Shown here piece by piece: positions 17,951 through 29,563 of a stretch of 56,077 nt of DNA. Where the stretch lies: assembly GCA_003154775.1 (NCBI GenBank), contig PMES01000138.1, positions 23,203-79,279 of the forward strand, written 5' to 3'. This DNA comes from Acidobacteriota bacterium (GTDB lineage: Bacteria; Acidobacteriota; Terriglobia; Acidiferrales; UBA7541). Position 1 is the stretch's first letter. The number at the start of each line of letters is the position of its first letter. The position numbers were made by a program, and so were the translations under genes. The notes beneath the pieces were generated by a model that was given only the letters and a program-made list of their open reading frames with translations, was not told the DNA's origin and did not search any database.

Positions 17951-18913
17951 TCACTCGTCTTTTTTCTTCCCCTGCTCTTCTATCAACCCTTCCAGTTGTG
18001 TGTGCCAATTCAATTCCCGCACCTGCATCGGATTTTCGCGCCAGTTCGGCATTACTTTCACGAACAGCCCCAGATAAATCTTCGTTCCCAGCAGGCTCTC
18101 CAGTTCCTTCCGCGCCTGCGTCCCGATCCGCTTCAGCATGTCTCCCTTATGCCCGATCAGGATTTTCTTCTGCGAATCGCGCTCCACGTGCATGGTCACT
18201 TCAATCCGCAGGATCTTCGGTGTCTCCTCGAACTTGTCCACGATCACGGCCAGCGCGTGCGGCACCTCGTGGTACGTCAACTGGATTGCCTTTTCGCGAA
18301 TAATTTCGCTGGCCAGGAAACGCTCCGGTTGGTCCGTAATCTGATCCTCGGGGAAAAACGGCTCCCCTTCCGGCAGATTCTTGAAAACTTCCTCCAGCAA
18401 CTCTTCGCAACCGTCGCCCCTCAGCGCGGAAATGGGCATCAGCGCGGCGAACGGAAACGCTTTCGAGAACGCATCCATCAGCGGCAACAACTTCGGTTTC
18501 GGTATGCGGTCGATCTTGTTCAACGCCAGGATGGTCTTCCCTTCAAACCGCTTGGCCTTCTCCAGCAGCAGGGTATCCTCATGCGGCAGCGCCCGGATGG
18601 CATCCACCATCAGCAACAACACGTCAATCCCTTCCAGCGCCGCCGCCACTTCGCGCATCATCTGCCGGTTCAACGCCGAATCGGCTTCATGCACACCCGG
18701 CGTGTCAATGAACACGACCTGCCCCCGCGGCTGCGTCACAATCCCCTGAATGCGGTTGCGCGTGGTCTGCGGCTTGGACGTGACGATGGCCACCTTCTGC
18801 CCCACGAACCGGTTCAGCAGCGTGGACTTCCCCGCATTCGGCCGCCCCACGATGGCCACAAACCCCGCCCGCCGCTTCTTCTCTTCCCCGGCTGTCTCTG
18901 CTATTTTTTCCAC
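17951..18913 (-). CDS. era: GTPase Era
   Basis: A 320-residue ribosome-assembly GTPase that binds the 3' end of 16S rRNA and aids 30S maturation. It has G1 GRPNAGKST, the switch region PQTTRNRIQG, G3 DTPG, G4 NKID, and the C-terminal KH domain with IGHKGDMLKRIG. The length is typical. It is the last gene of the phoH-ybeY-corC-era order on the minus strand, a widespread arrangement linking RNA processing and ribosome maturation. It ends in a Lys/Asp/Glu-rich tail, and the stop lies about 80 bp from the GIY-YIG remnant on the opposite strand. Confidence 0.98.
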   Translation of the reverse strand: MEKIAETAGEEKKRRAGFVAIVGRPNAGKSTLLNRFVGQKVAIVTSKPQTTRNRIQGIVTQPRGQVVFIDTPGVHEADSALNRQMMREVAAALEGIDVLLLMVDAIRALPHEDTLLLEKAKRFEGKTILALNKIDRIPKPKLLPLMDAFSKAFPFAALMPISALRGDGCEELLEEVFKNLPEGEPFFPEDQITDQPERFLASEIIREKAIQLTYHEVPHALAVIVDKFEETPKILRIEVTMHVERDSQKKILIGHKGDMLKRIGTQARKELESLLGTKIYLGLFVKVMPNWRENPMQVRELNWHTQLEGLIEEQGKKKDE

Positions 18914-18956
18914 GATTCTTCTTTCTTCCGCTCTCTAACCGCTCACCCGTCAACGA

Positions 18957-20243
18957 TCACTTGCGCGCTGGCGTAGCCGCCGCCGGCAAATGCCGTGCGC
19001 GCAGCCGCAAAACTTTTCGCTGGTTCGCTTCCACCACTTCAAAGCGGAACCCTTCCAAATCGACCTTGTCTCCCGGCGCGGGCACTTTTCCGGAAACATG
19101 ACTCAGCAAACCCGCAATCGTCGTCACCGTCCCGTCGGATTCATCGCCGAAGCGCACGCCCAGCAACTCCTCCACATGCGAAATCGTCATGCTGCCGCGC
19201 AGCACCAGGCTGCCATCCGGCTCCCGCACCGCATCCGGCGCGGGCTGCATCGCCTCGGCGCCGCTCTCGCCCACAATCTCTTCCACCAGATCTTCCACCG
19301 TCGCGATGCCCGCCACGCTGCCGTGCTCGTCAATCACCACCACCAGCGCCTGGTCCTTCTGCCGCATCTCCCGCAGCAGGTCCGAGCCCAGCTTTGTTTC
19401 CGGTACAAACAGCGTCGGCCGCGCCAGTTCCCTCACCTTGCGCTTCGGCAAATCGGTATCGGCAATCTGCAACAGGTCCTGTGCATGTACCACCCCGATG
19501 ATGTCGTCCAGCGATTTCTCGTACACTGGCATTTTCGCGAACTTCGTCTCCACATACCGCGCGTGCATCTCTTCCAGCGTGGCGTCCGCCTGCATCGCCA
19601 CCACATCCGGCCGCGGTGTCATCACCTCGCGCACCCGCTTGTCGCTGAACTCCACCACCTGCTCGATCAAGTCCGCCTGCTCCGGCTCGATGATGCCTTC
19701 TTCTTCCGCCACTTCCACCAGCGCCTCGATGCCCTCTTCCGTGCGCTGCTCGTCGGTGCGCTCCACTTCCTGCTCTGAAATCCGCACCAGCGATTCCGTG
19801 CCTTCCAGAAACACGCGCACCGGCCAAACCAGCCACATCGCCATGCGAACCACGGGCAGCAGCGGCAGCAGCCATCGCCCCGTCGTCCGGTACAACAGCA
19901 CATCCGGAATGAAGTGCATCAGCAGGACCACTTCCAGCGACAGGAACACCAGAAACTGCAGCCCCGCCTCCCAGCGGTTCGGCACCAGATAGACCACCGC
20001 CCGCGTCGTCTCCAGCACCACAAACGCCAGCCAGAAATGTCCCAGGATGCGGAACGTTCGCCCGCCGCTCCGCCGGTTGATGTTCAGCTTCGGCTCGATC
20101 TCCGCTTCAAAAATTTCCAGGTGCTCGTGAACGCGCCCCGTCGCCATCCGCCCCAGTTCGCGGTAGATCAGCGCCAGGTAAGAGAAAATCGGCAGGCCCA
20201 GTGCCAGCACCAGCACGCTGCCGACAAATACCCACAGTAGCAT
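18957..20243 (-). CDS. CorC/HlyC-family membrane protein with CBS pair
   Basis: A 428-residue protein with four hydrophobic segments in the first 150 residues (LLWVFVGSVLVLALGLPIF, HFWLAFVVLETTRAVVYLV, LQFLVFLSLEVVLLMHFIP, WLLPLLPVVRMAMWLVWPV), then the CorC signature VREVMTPRPDVVAMQ, two CBS domains (about 210-330, with VVVIDEHGSVAGIATVEDLV) and a C-terminal CorC_HlyC domain (about 345-425). Relatives are linked to magnesium or cobalt efflux. The membrane part does not closely resemble the standard DUF21 domain by eye. It starts 2 bp after ybeY and precedes era, the usual neighbourhood for corC. Confidence 0.9.
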   Translation of the reverse strand: MLLWVFVGSVLVLALGLPIFSYLALIYRELGRMATGRVHEHLEIFEAEIEPKLNINRRSGGRTFRILGHFWLAFVVLETTRAVVYLVPNRWEAGLQFLVFLSLEVVLLMHFIPDVLLYRTTGRWLLPLLPVVRMAMWLVWPVRVFLEGTESLVRISEQEVERTDEQRTEEGIEALVEVAEEEGIIEPEQADLIEQVVEFSDKRVREVMTPRPDVVAMQADATLEEMHARYVETKFAKMPVYEKSLDDIIGVVHAQDLLQIADTDLPKRKVRELARPTLFVPETKLGSDLLREMRQKDQALVVVIDEHGSVAGIATVEDLVEEIVGESGAEAMQPAPDAVREPDGSLVLRGSMTISHVEELLGVRFGDESDGTVTTIAGLLSHVSGKVPAPGDKVDLEGFRFEVVEANQRKVLRLRARHLPAAATPARK

Positions 20244-20245
20244 CT

Positions 20246-20751
20246 TCAGCCAATCCCCAATCGCCGCCGCAGCCGCATTTCCACATCTTCCATTTCGCCG
20301 CGATCGGCCTCGTGATCGTACCCCAAAAGGTGCAAGACCCCATGCAGGATCAGGACCTGCAGTTCCTCCGGCAGTTTGCGTCCCAGCGCGCGCGCGTTGC
20401 GCCGCGCCACCACCGGCGAAATCGCAATGTCACCCAGAAACGCCCTGCGATGCCTTCGCTTCGGATCTCCGTGCAACTCCGGCTCGCGCTTTTCCTCATC
20501 CGGAAACGACAGCACATCCGTGGTCCGTTTTATCCCGCGATACTTTGCATTCAGCCGCGCCATCTCTCCATCCCGGATCAGGCGCACGGCCACGCAATCG
20601 CCCCGCAGGCCCAGTTCATCTTTTACGCGTTGCAGAAATAATTCAAGGGGCCGCACCTGCACGCGCACCGCGCGCTGGTGATTTTCAATTGCGGCGACGC
20701 CGCGCTCCGCCATCGAGGCCTTGCGGTTGCGTCGATTCAGTGTCATCCCAA

Positions 20752-20755
<4 letters not shown>
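20246..20755 (-). CDS. ybeY: Endoribonuclease YbeY
   Basis: A 169-residue metal-dependent endoribonuclease for 16S rRNA 3'-end maturation and late 70S quality control. The zinc signature HGVLHLLGYDH is present near residues 136-146 and supplies the three His ligands. The segment TDVLSFPDEE is the second conserved block. The ATG at 20755 overlaps the phoH stop by 4 bp, so translation is coupled; corC follows immediately. The N-terminus has about 30 residues before the conserved core, within family range. Confidence 0.97.
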
Positions 20756-21771
<1,016 letters not shown>

Positions 21772-22229
21772 CCAGTTGGAAGGTTGCTCTGTCGTACGGA
21801 ACGGGTGGCCGATGGGAGTCCCCCTGAAAATTTCAGGCCGCGTCGCAGCCCAAACACGGAGAAACTCCATTCAACGTAGCGCACCCCCGCTCCCCGGTCA
21901 AGTTACACGCGTGTAACAACCACAGTTCCGCCGAGGTGGCGCCGCGCCCAGTCTCAAACCTATGTAGTGGCCGGTCTTTAGACCGGTGCCTTTCTCTTGA
22001 ATTTGTAGCGCAGGGCGATTCCGCGAGTCCTGCTGCTTTTCGCTTTTCGCTTTTCGCTTTCCCTTGTTCCACCTGTCCTTTTTGTTTCACACCAAGCGCC
22101 AGGTACAGTTGCGATCTGATTACCTGTCCTCTGGTACGCCAGAGCTATGGACGAACACAGCGCCTAAGAGAAAACTCATGTTGCAGCGTGGAAAACTCAA
22201 GTGTGCATCTCATGAGGGAGGCCAAGGCC
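21772..22229. other. Intergenic region between phoH and a secreted-protein gene
   Basis: About 460 bp without a gene, separating divergent genes and so likely to hold both promoters. It contains a perfect hairpin, CCGGTCT-TT-AGACCGG, at 21971-21986, in a setting that resembles a dispersed repeat, and a tandem CTTTTCG-type repeat at about 22029-22055. Related CTTTTCG runs occur near 36165 and 49098. A reading frame crosses the region in front of the secreted protein, but it has no sensible protein features. Confidence 0.6.
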
Positions 22230-23207
22230 ATGTTCGTATCCGCAAAACACATTCTGCTCGGCTCGGCGGCTCTGTTGTTGAGTCTCCCCGCGATGGCCGC
22301 GGAGGAAAACAATTTGGCAATCGCCGCTCAGCCACCGCACGCCCTGGTCAGTTGCTCCGGCATGCCCAGCGTGCCCATGACCGCGGACGCCGAACAGGCT
22401 CTTCCGCTGCGCCTCGTCGCCACGCTCACTTGCGGCGGTGATGTCGCGGTCCTCTCGGATGACGAAGGCTATACAGCGCGCGTGCGCACCAGCGACGGCA
22501 AGGAAGGCTACGTCGCGCGCATGTATCTGTTCATGGGCAAGAGTTCCGCCAACTCCGGCGCGCCTGCCCATCCGCTTGTGGCTACCGCGGTGAATGGCGT
22601 GGCCCGCTGGAACGCCGGCGCACCCGGCTGCGACCAGTTCCTCAGCCAGGGCCGCCTCGTCGAATCGCTCACCGCCAACGGCATCACCGTTCAGGTCTCG
22701 CTCCAGGACACCGGCTGGAAACTCCGCGCCTCCATCGCCATCTCCAATCAGACCGGAGCGAATCTTGCTGTGCTGCCCTCGCTCATCACCCTGGATGAAT
22801 TGCAGCCCAACTTGCGGCTTCTGCCCGCGCAGAATCCCTCCAGGATCGCCCACGCCGTGAACCATCAGTCTCTTTGGACGATCGCCAGCGCCGAGCCTTC
22901 TCCGAGCGCCGTGGTGTTGCGTGAAAGTGGCTCCGCTTCACCGCAAAACTTGGCGTACCGCTCCAATGCTGCACCGGATTATCTCAGCCAGCGTTTGGTC
23001 CTGGCCTCCGCGAAGAACTCCGCCGCGCGCGAAGACTCCGGCGATCCGCTCGCCCTTGCCCTGAAGGCCGGTTCGCTCGCACCCCAGCAGAAAGCCGCGG
23101 GAGTGATCTGGTTTGCCCGCGACGCCAACGCCCGCGAACTTTCCCTGCGCGTTCCCGTCGGCGACCTCGTCTTCGACTTCCCGCTTTCCTTCGAAGCGCA
23201 CAAGTAG
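22230..23207 (+). CDS. Secreted protein with SH3-like segment
   Basis: I do not recognise a named family. The 325-residue product has a signal peptide (MFVSAKHILLGSAALLLSLP then AMAAEE). Residues about 65-95 (VAVLSDDEGYTARVRTSDGK then EGYVARMYL) look like a bacterial SH3 domain, often a wall or protein contact module. The remainder is beta-rich, with no catalytic motif I can identify. The open frame begins at 21936, but GGGAGG nine bases before the ATG at 22230 and the signal peptide fix the start there. It stands alone and is followed by a repeat-rich spacer. A periplasmic or surface role is inferred. Confidence 0.72.
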   Translation: MFVSAKHILLGSAALLLSLPAMAAEENNLAIAAQPPHALVSCSGMPSVPMTADAEQALPLRLVATLTCGGDVAVLSDDEGYTARVRTSDGKEGYVARMYLFMGKSSANSGAPAHPLVATAVNGVARWNAGAPGCDQFLSQGRLVESLTANGITVQVSLQDTGWKLRASIAISNQTGANLAVLPSLITLDELQPNLRLLPAQNPSRIAHAVNHQSLWTIASAEPSPSAVVLRESGSASPQNLAYRSNAAPDYLSQRLVLASAKNSAAREDSGDPLALALKAGSLAPQQKAAGVIWFARDANARELSLRVPVGDLVFDFPLSFEAHK

Positions 23208-23708
23208 CCCCCATCTCTCGCCCCGCCCGCGTCCCGTAGGGGGTGCAGCACCGCTGCACCCCATCACGGCACTATCCACAGGGTCCACTGCAACAGTCAG
23301 TTGTCCGTAATCGTGTCCCGAGCGGCCCGACTCGCGCGCCCCGTTTCCCTCACTGTCATCCCGACCGAAGCGGCCCGACTTTTTCTTCCGCGCCGCATTT
23401 TGGCGCGTCGGGCCGCGCAGCGCGTTTTGTGCGCCCCGTGCGCTTCGCCGGGGTGGAGGGATCGTGGCACAACGCCAACTCCCTCGTCGGAACCAGTTTG
23501 CCGCACTGTTCGCGGGATCACCCACACTGTCATCCCGACCGGAGGCCCGCGCCGTTTGCGGGCCGGAGTGGAGGGATCCCTCCGCCGCTTTTCTCTTCTC
23601 TACGAGCTCTGTGCCACAGACACTCCTGTCTGTGCTCTTGGGTCTCTCCCCTCCGCTCTTCTCTGTGATCTCTGCGACCTCTGTGTAAGGTTTTTCTTTC
23701 TCCCGCCC
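23208..23708. repeat. Repeat-rich spacer 1
   Basis: No gene. It holds a full copy of repeat family A (23354-23470: GTCATCCCGACC opening, CGGCCCGA and TCGGGCCG arms, then a CCCCG/CGGGG hairpin and GGAGGGATC close), a short form of A at 23528-23582 with its own GGCCCGC/GCGGGCC arms, one copy of the CACAGAC-ACTCCT-GTCTGTG hairpin family (23611-23640), and a CTCTGTGATCTCTGCGACCTCTGTG module (about 23660-23690). Confidence 0.8.
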
Positions 23709-25295
<1,587 letters not shown>

Positions 25296-25345
25296 TCGTC
25301 TCGCTTCACACTAGAAGTTTGAGCATAACGCACAAGGAGCGATAG

Positions 25346-25651
25346 ATGGCCCAGGGTCAGCCTACCAAAATCAAGAAGAAGAAGAAGTCCGTTCTAAAGC
25401 GCGCGGCACAATCTAATCAACGCGCCGAAGTGAACCGCAATAACCGCACCCGCGTCCGCACCATGATGAAGCGCCTGCGCACCGCCATCACCGCGGGAGA
25501 CGCCACCGCCGCCGCGAATCTTCTGCAGCCCACCGTTTCCGCAATCGATCAGGCCATCACCAAGGGCGTGCTCCACGAGAATACCGCCAACCGGTACAAG
25601 TCCCGGCTCACCCTGGCCTATAACCAGGTCAAAGCCAAAGCCGCCAAGTAG
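25346..25651 (+). CDS. rpsT: 30S ribosomal protein S20
   Basis: A 101-residue primary rRNA-binding protein of the small subunit. The basic N-terminus (KIKKKKKSVLKRAAQSNQRA) and the helical pattern NRNNRTRVRTMMKRL ... HENTANRYKSRLTLAYN are diagnostic. AAGGAG lies six bases before the ATG. It is a single gene divergent from the Ycf46-like gene. A hairpin at 25700-25732 (CAAGGGGA with TCCCCTTG) and another at 25741-25765 (CCCAGGCAC with GTGCCTGGG) follow the stop by about 50 bp and could end transcription, although neither has a clear T run. Confidence 0.98.
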   Translation: MAQGQPTKIKKKKKSVLKRAAQSNQRAEVNRNNRTRVRTMMKRLRTAITAGDATAAANLLQPTVSAIDQAITKGVLHENTANRYKSRLTLAYNQVKAKAAK

Positions 25652-26081
25652 CTCGCCGCTTCGCACCGATCCAACCACCTCATTCGCCGGTTCACCCACC
25701 AAGGGGACTGGTGTCTTCACGCTTTCCCCTTGCCGGGTGCCCCAGGCACGGAGTGTGTGCCTGGGTCTTGGGTTCCTCCCCCCTCGACGATCCTCAGCAT
25801 CCTTATGCCCTATTAGTCTTCCAGCTTACCCAGACTTGTCATCCCGATCCCGCAAAGCGGGACCCGACTTTCTCTTCCGCGCCGCCTTTTGGCGCGTCCC
25901 CAATCCTGTCATCCCGCTTGCCCCGAGCTTCGAGGGGACCGGAGCGGCCCGATCTTTTCTTCCGCGCCGCCTTTTGGCGCGTCGGGCCGCGCAGCGCGTT
26001 CTGTGCGCCCCGTGCGCTTCGCCGGGGTGGAGGGACTGCGGCACGACTGTCGTTCAGAAAAATCTTCCTGTGCCTCCAACC
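25652..26081. repeat. Repeat-rich spacer 2 with tandem family A copies
   Basis: No gene. After two hairpins behind rpsT there are two tandem copies of repeat family A. The first (about 25836-25903) lacks the closing segment and carries a nested palindrome CCCGCAAAGCGGG. The second (about 25914-26047) is full length, ending in CGCCCCGTGCGCTTCGCCGG and GGTGGAGGGA, and has a CCCCGAGCTTCGAGGGG hairpin inserted just after the GTCATCCCG opening. Confidence 0.8.
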
Positions 26082-27122
26082 CTACCCAGCCGATCCCGCC
26101 AGCCCTGCCACCAAAAACTCCAGCACCACACGTTCATCGCCCCCACTCTTCAGCCGGTCGTCCGCCTTCTGCAGCGCCTTCAACCCCTCCAGCAGGCGTT
26201 CTCGCGAAGTCTTCCGCGCGCTCTGCAACGCAATCTCCGCCTGCTCCGGCCGCATCCCCAACGCCCGCGCCGCCTGCCATCCGTTCGTCGCCCCGCGCAA
26301 TTCGCTCGCCTCGATCAGCTTGCGGTACATCCACGCCATCGCCCCCACCATCATCGGCGGCTCTTCGCCCTCGCGCAGCAAGCGCTCCAGAAACTCCAGC
26401 GCCTTTTTCGGCTGACGCGTCGCCAGCAGGTCCGCGACCTCCCAAATCGTCGTCGTTTTTTCCGAGATGACCAGCGCGGCCACGTCCTCGCGCCGCACGC
26501 GCTGGCGCTCTGCGGCGTACGTCGCCAGCTTGTCCACTTCCGTCTTCAGCCGCATCAGGTCGCCGCTGACAAACTCCGCCAGGTCCTCCGCCGCGCCCTT
26601 CTCAAACTCGATGCCCTGCTCCTTCGCCAGCGATTTCGCCAACCCTACAGCCGCCGCGATTCGCTCTTTATCGTCCTCGCTCGCGCCCACATCCACTACC
26701 AGCGCCTTTTCTGCCAGCAATTTCGCCAGCTTCATGCGCTGGTCCAGCCCGGAGGCCTCCAGCACCAGCACAGTGAACGGCGCGGGATTCTCCAAATACC
26801 CCGCAATCGTTTCGACAGTCTCTTCGCGGTTTTTCTCCCCCAGCTTTTCGATGGCTTCCGCTTCTTCCAGGAAGACCACCTGCCGCGGCGAAAGCATCGG
26901 CAGTGTCTGTGCCTGGTCCAGCGCCGCTTGCGTCTCTCCCCGCTGTGCCGAAAATCGCGACACCGCCCAGGTCCGCGCCGCTTCCGGAACATATTTCTCG
27001 ATCAATTCCGCGCGGCAGCGGTCCCGCAAATACGGCTCGTCGCCCAGCAGCAACAGCGCCGCCATCGCCTTGCCCGTTCCCAGCCGCTCCAGTAACTCTT
27101 CCGCGGACGTTCGCGCCATCAA
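26082..27122 (-). CDS. holA: DNA polymerase III subunit delta
   Basis: A 346-residue clamp-loader subunit that opens the sliding clamp at the replication fork. It has the delta N-terminal start (ALLLLGDEPYLRDRCRAEL), a degenerate P-loop fold without Walker motifs as expected for delta, the block LPMLSPRQVVFLEEAEAI, and the C-terminal helical collar (EEPPMMVGAMAWMYRKLIEA). The ATG overlaps the lptE stop by 4 bp. holA next to lptE is common in Gram-negative genomes and supports both assignments. Confidence 0.95.
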   Translation of the reverse strand: MMARTSAEELLERLGTGKAMAALLLLGDEPYLRDRCRAELIEKYVPEAARTWAVSRFSAQRGETQAALDQAQTLPMLSPRQVVFLEEAEAIEKLGEKNREETVETIAGYLENPAPFTVLVLEASGLDQRMKLAKLLAEKALVVDVGASEDDKERIAAAVGLAKSLAKEQGIEFEKGAAEDLAEFVSGDLMRLKTEVDKLATYAAERQRVRREDVAALVISEKTTTIWEVADLLATRQPKKALEFLERLLREGEEPPMMVGAMAWMYRKLIEASELRGATNGWQAARALGMRPEQAEIALQSARKTSRERLLEGLKALQKADDRLKSGGDERVVLEFLVAGLAGSAG

Positions 27123-27700
27123 TAATTCTCCGTCACCGCCGCCACCAGTCGCCGCGCAAAATCCTGCGACATCCGATCCAGCGCCGGATCACCTTCCTGG
27201 AAAAAACTCTGCACGTTCGCCGGGCTTAAGCTGGTGGCCAGTTGATATTCGTTGCGAAACAGGAAGTTATCCGTGTGGTACAGCACTTTGTCCGTGGCCC
27301 GCTCCGTCAGCGTTACTTCGCATTTTATCGTTACGAGCATCGCCGTGGCCTGCGCGCTCGATGCCGTCGCAGGCGTTGTCGCCGTCGCTGCCGTCCCCGG
27401 CGTCGTCTGGAACAACAGCGGCGTCAGTTCCAGGCTGACCACCTTCCCGCGCAGCACCGCGTCGCCCGCATTGGCATCCGAAACCACATGGTAGGTGGTC
27501 TTCGCCAGGAATTCGTGGATCGTCGCCGCCGTCAGCTTCTGCTCGATCCGGTATGTGTTTGTTTTGTTTTCCAGCGCCGGCACCGCAATCACGTGGATGC
27601 TTTTCGGCAGAGCATTGCTGTGCCCCGCCAGGTGATACCCGCAACCGCCTAACGCCGCGATCACTCCCAAAAGAAATACGCCGCTTACAATCCGCTTCAT
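27119..27700 (-). CDS. lptE: LPS-assembly lipoprotein LptE
   Basis: A 193-residue outer-membrane lipoprotein that plugs and assists LptD during LPS insertion. The start at 27700 (MKRIVSGVFLLGVIAALGG) gives a lipoprotein signal peptide with the lipobox LGGC followed by GYHLAG, the typical LptE opening. SIHVIAVPALENKT and the segment YRIEQKLTAATIHEF follow the family pattern. A low-complexity Ala/Thr stretch interrupts the middle (about residues 110-130). The frame extends upstream to 27736, but that would place the signal peptide internally. It overlaps the Asd-like gene and holA by 4 bp at each end. Presence of lptE implies an LPS-bearing outer membrane. Confidence 0.92.
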   Translation of the reverse strand: MKRIVSGVFLLGVIAALGGCGYHLAGHSNALPKSIHVIAVPALENKTNTYRIEQKLTAATIHEFLAKTTYHVVSDANAGDAVLRGKVVSLELTPLLFQTTPGTAATATTPATASSAQATAMLVTIKCEVTLTERATDKVLYHTDNFLFRNEYQLATSLSPANVQSFFQEGDPALDRMSQDFARRLVAAVTENY

Positions 27701-28710
27701 GTGGTCAACCACTCCGCCAGCTTCACCCCGCTCCACGCCGGCACGCGCAGATTATCGCACGCTCCCCAGAACCACCAGCTTCCCTCGCGCGCTGCATCTT
27801 TCACCGGCTCACCAAGGTACAGGCTGTTCTCACCGGTCACGCTTACGTTGCTCGGCGCCGGTTCTCCGCGTGCCTGCATCACGAATCCCGCATCGCGGCA
27901 ACTCTCCTCAATTGCTTCGCGCTCCACGGGAGCCGACAGATCCGCGCACGCGCTGAACGCCATCCCGTAAAACACCGGCGAGTGGATCACGTTCAGCGAG
28001 ATCTTCGCGTCTTCCGCCGCATCACCCATCGCCGCCGAAACCTCCGCGCGAATCTCCAGTAGCCGGGCGCGCAGGTCCTGCCGGCTCTCTTCGCCATAGC
28101 GCGTCAACAAATTGAATGCCGTCTGCGTGCCGAACACCCGGTGCCCTACCTCCTGGAACGTCAGCAGTTGCGTCGTTTGCGTCTCCAACTCCTCGATCCC
28201 TTCGCGACCCGCCTCCGATACCGGCCAGTAGAGCGTCGCCACCAGCCTTTGCAGGTCGTGTCGCCGCAAAGCCAGCGCCAGGCTCGTCACCGCCATCCCG
28301 CCCGGTGAAAACACGCTGAACGTGCGCGTTCCTTTCGCCACGCTTCGCCCGGTCAAGCGTTCGATCTTGGGGAACCACGGCGTGGCATCGGGATCGCGCA
28401 GGCTGGCATGCGTAAAATCGATGATTGTTGCGCCGGCCTGCCGCGCCGGCCCCAGGCACAGCTTTCCAAACTCGCTGGACCCGGCCAGAAACGCGATCCG
28501 CGCCCCATGAAACGTGTCTTCTTCCACGCGCTGGATCACTGCGGCCTCGCCGCCCGCTTCCGTCAATGTTCCCACCGCCAGTTCTTCATCCACAAGACGC
28601 AGATTCCACCCCGCGAAGCGGCTCTCCTCCAGCAGGGATTTGAGCTCGCCGCCCACTAGGGACGACGCCCCGGCGATCACCATGCGTTGAGAGTTTCGCT
28701 CTGCGGACAT
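27697..28710 (-). CDS. Aspartate-semialdehyde dehydrogenase-like protein lacking the catalytic Cys
   Basis: A 337-residue protein with the two-domain Asd/ArgC fold: an N-terminal nucleotide-binding start (VIAGASSLVGGELKSLLEE) and a C-terminal dimerisation domain. In active enzymes the nucleophile sits in a P-N-C-S/T motif at the domain junction; here the aligned segment is SVFSPGGMAVTSLALAL, with no cysteine. The segment NVIHSPVFYGMAFSACADLS matches the later conserved region but with altered substrate residues. So it is probably not a working dehydrogenase; a structural or regulatory role is possible. It lies 3 bp after pssA and overlaps lptE by 4 bp, in an envelope-lipid operon rather than with lysine or threonine genes. 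Confidence 0.75.
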   Translation of the reverse strand: MSAERNSQRMVIAGASSLVGGELKSLLEESRFAGWNLRLVDEELAVGTLTEAGGEAAVIQRVEEDTFHGARIAFLAGSSEFGKLCLGPARQAGATIIDFTHASLRDPDATPWFPKIERLTGRSVAKGTRTFSVFSPGGMAVTSLALALRRHDLQRLVATLYWPVSEAGREGIEELETQTTQLLTFQEVGHRVFGTQTAFNLLTRYGEESRQDLRARLLEIRAEVSAAMGDAAEDAKISLNVIHSPVFYGMAFSACADLSAPVEREAIEESCRDAGFVMQARGEPAPSNVSVTGENSLYLGEPVKDAAREGSWWFWGACDNLRVPAWSGVKLAEWLTT

Positions 28711-28713
28711 GGA

Positions 28714-29535
28714 TCAGGCGGTCCTGGCAACCAGCCGGTGCCGCACCACGCGCACCACTTGCAGCATTATCCCGATCAGGACATAGCTCCCTGCGATGAT
28801 CACCAGCACATATTCCGAATACCGCCACATCACCCCGGCCAGCAGGCAGATCATGATGATCGTCACCGAAGGCTGCTTCCTCGTCCACGGAATATCCTTG
28901 AAGCTGTAGTACCTCACCGTGCTGGTCATCAGCACCCCCAGCAGCAATAACAGCACGAACCACGCGTACGACCACTTCTCCATCGCGATGGGCCCGCCCC
29001 AGTGCCGCGCGTGTATGATCGCCGCCACCATGCCCGCCGCCGCGGGTGTCGGCATGCCGACAAAATTCTTCGATCCGCCCGGGGCCATGCCTTGCACGTT
29101 AAACCGCGCCAGCCTCCACGCTGAACAAATCAGAAACGCCAGGCAGCACAGCCAGGCAAAGTGCCCCAGAAACGCCTCGCTGCCCTGCCCGCTGAGGCTG
29201 CGGTAGCCCCACGAGTACGCCAGGATCGCCGGCGCAATCCCGAAGCTCACCACGTCGGCAATCGAATCGAACTGCACCCCAAATTCGGTGTTGGTGCCGG
29301 TCATGCGCGCCACGCGCCCGTCCAGCGCATCGAACACAATCGCAATGCCGATGGCCTTCGCCGCGTGATCAAAATTCTCCGTGCCGCCAATCAGCGCCGC
29401 GATGGATGCGTAGTAGCCGCACAGCAGGTTCGCCACCGTGAACAGGCTCGGCAGCAGGAATATGCCTCGGCGCAGGCGCGGATTCCGGTAGCGCCGTTCC
29501 TGAAATGGAATTTCGTGTTGTTGGATTTCGCCCAT
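28714..29535 (-). CDS. pssA: CDP-diacylglycerol-serine O-phosphatidyltransferase
   Basis: A 273-residue integral membrane enzyme making phosphatidylserine from CDP-diacylglycerol and serine, the step before phosphatidylethanolamine. The CDP-alcohol phosphatidyltransferase motif DGRVARMTGTNTEFGVQFDS is complete, with the spaced Asp residues. About seven or eight hydrophobic segments follow. The frame opens at a TTG at 29556; I prefer the ATG at 29535 although its ribosome site is weak. It is directly downstream of psd, so both steps of PE synthesis are in one unit. Confidence 0.95.
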   Translation of the reverse strand: MGEIQQHEIPFQERRYRNPRLRRGIFLLPSLFTVANLLCGYYASIAALIGGTENFDHAAKAIGIAIVFDALDGRVARMTGTNTEFGVQFDSIADVVSFGIAPAILAYSWGYRSLSGQGSEAFLGHFAWLCCLAFLICSAWRLARFNVQGMAPGGSKNFVGMPTPAAAGMVAAIIHARHWGGPIAMEKWSYAWFVLLLLLGVLMTSTVRYYSFKDIPWTRKQPSVTIIMICLLAGVMWRYSEYVLVIIAGSYVLIGIMLQVVRVVRHRLVARTA

Positions 29536-29563
29536 TGGTCTCAGATCATCCTGCAACAGAGTA

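Noticed and set aside
21936-22229. An N-terminal extension of the secreted SH3-like protein
   Set aside because: It crosses a hairpin and low-complexity repeats and would bury the signal peptide; the ATG at 22230 has a good ribosome site.
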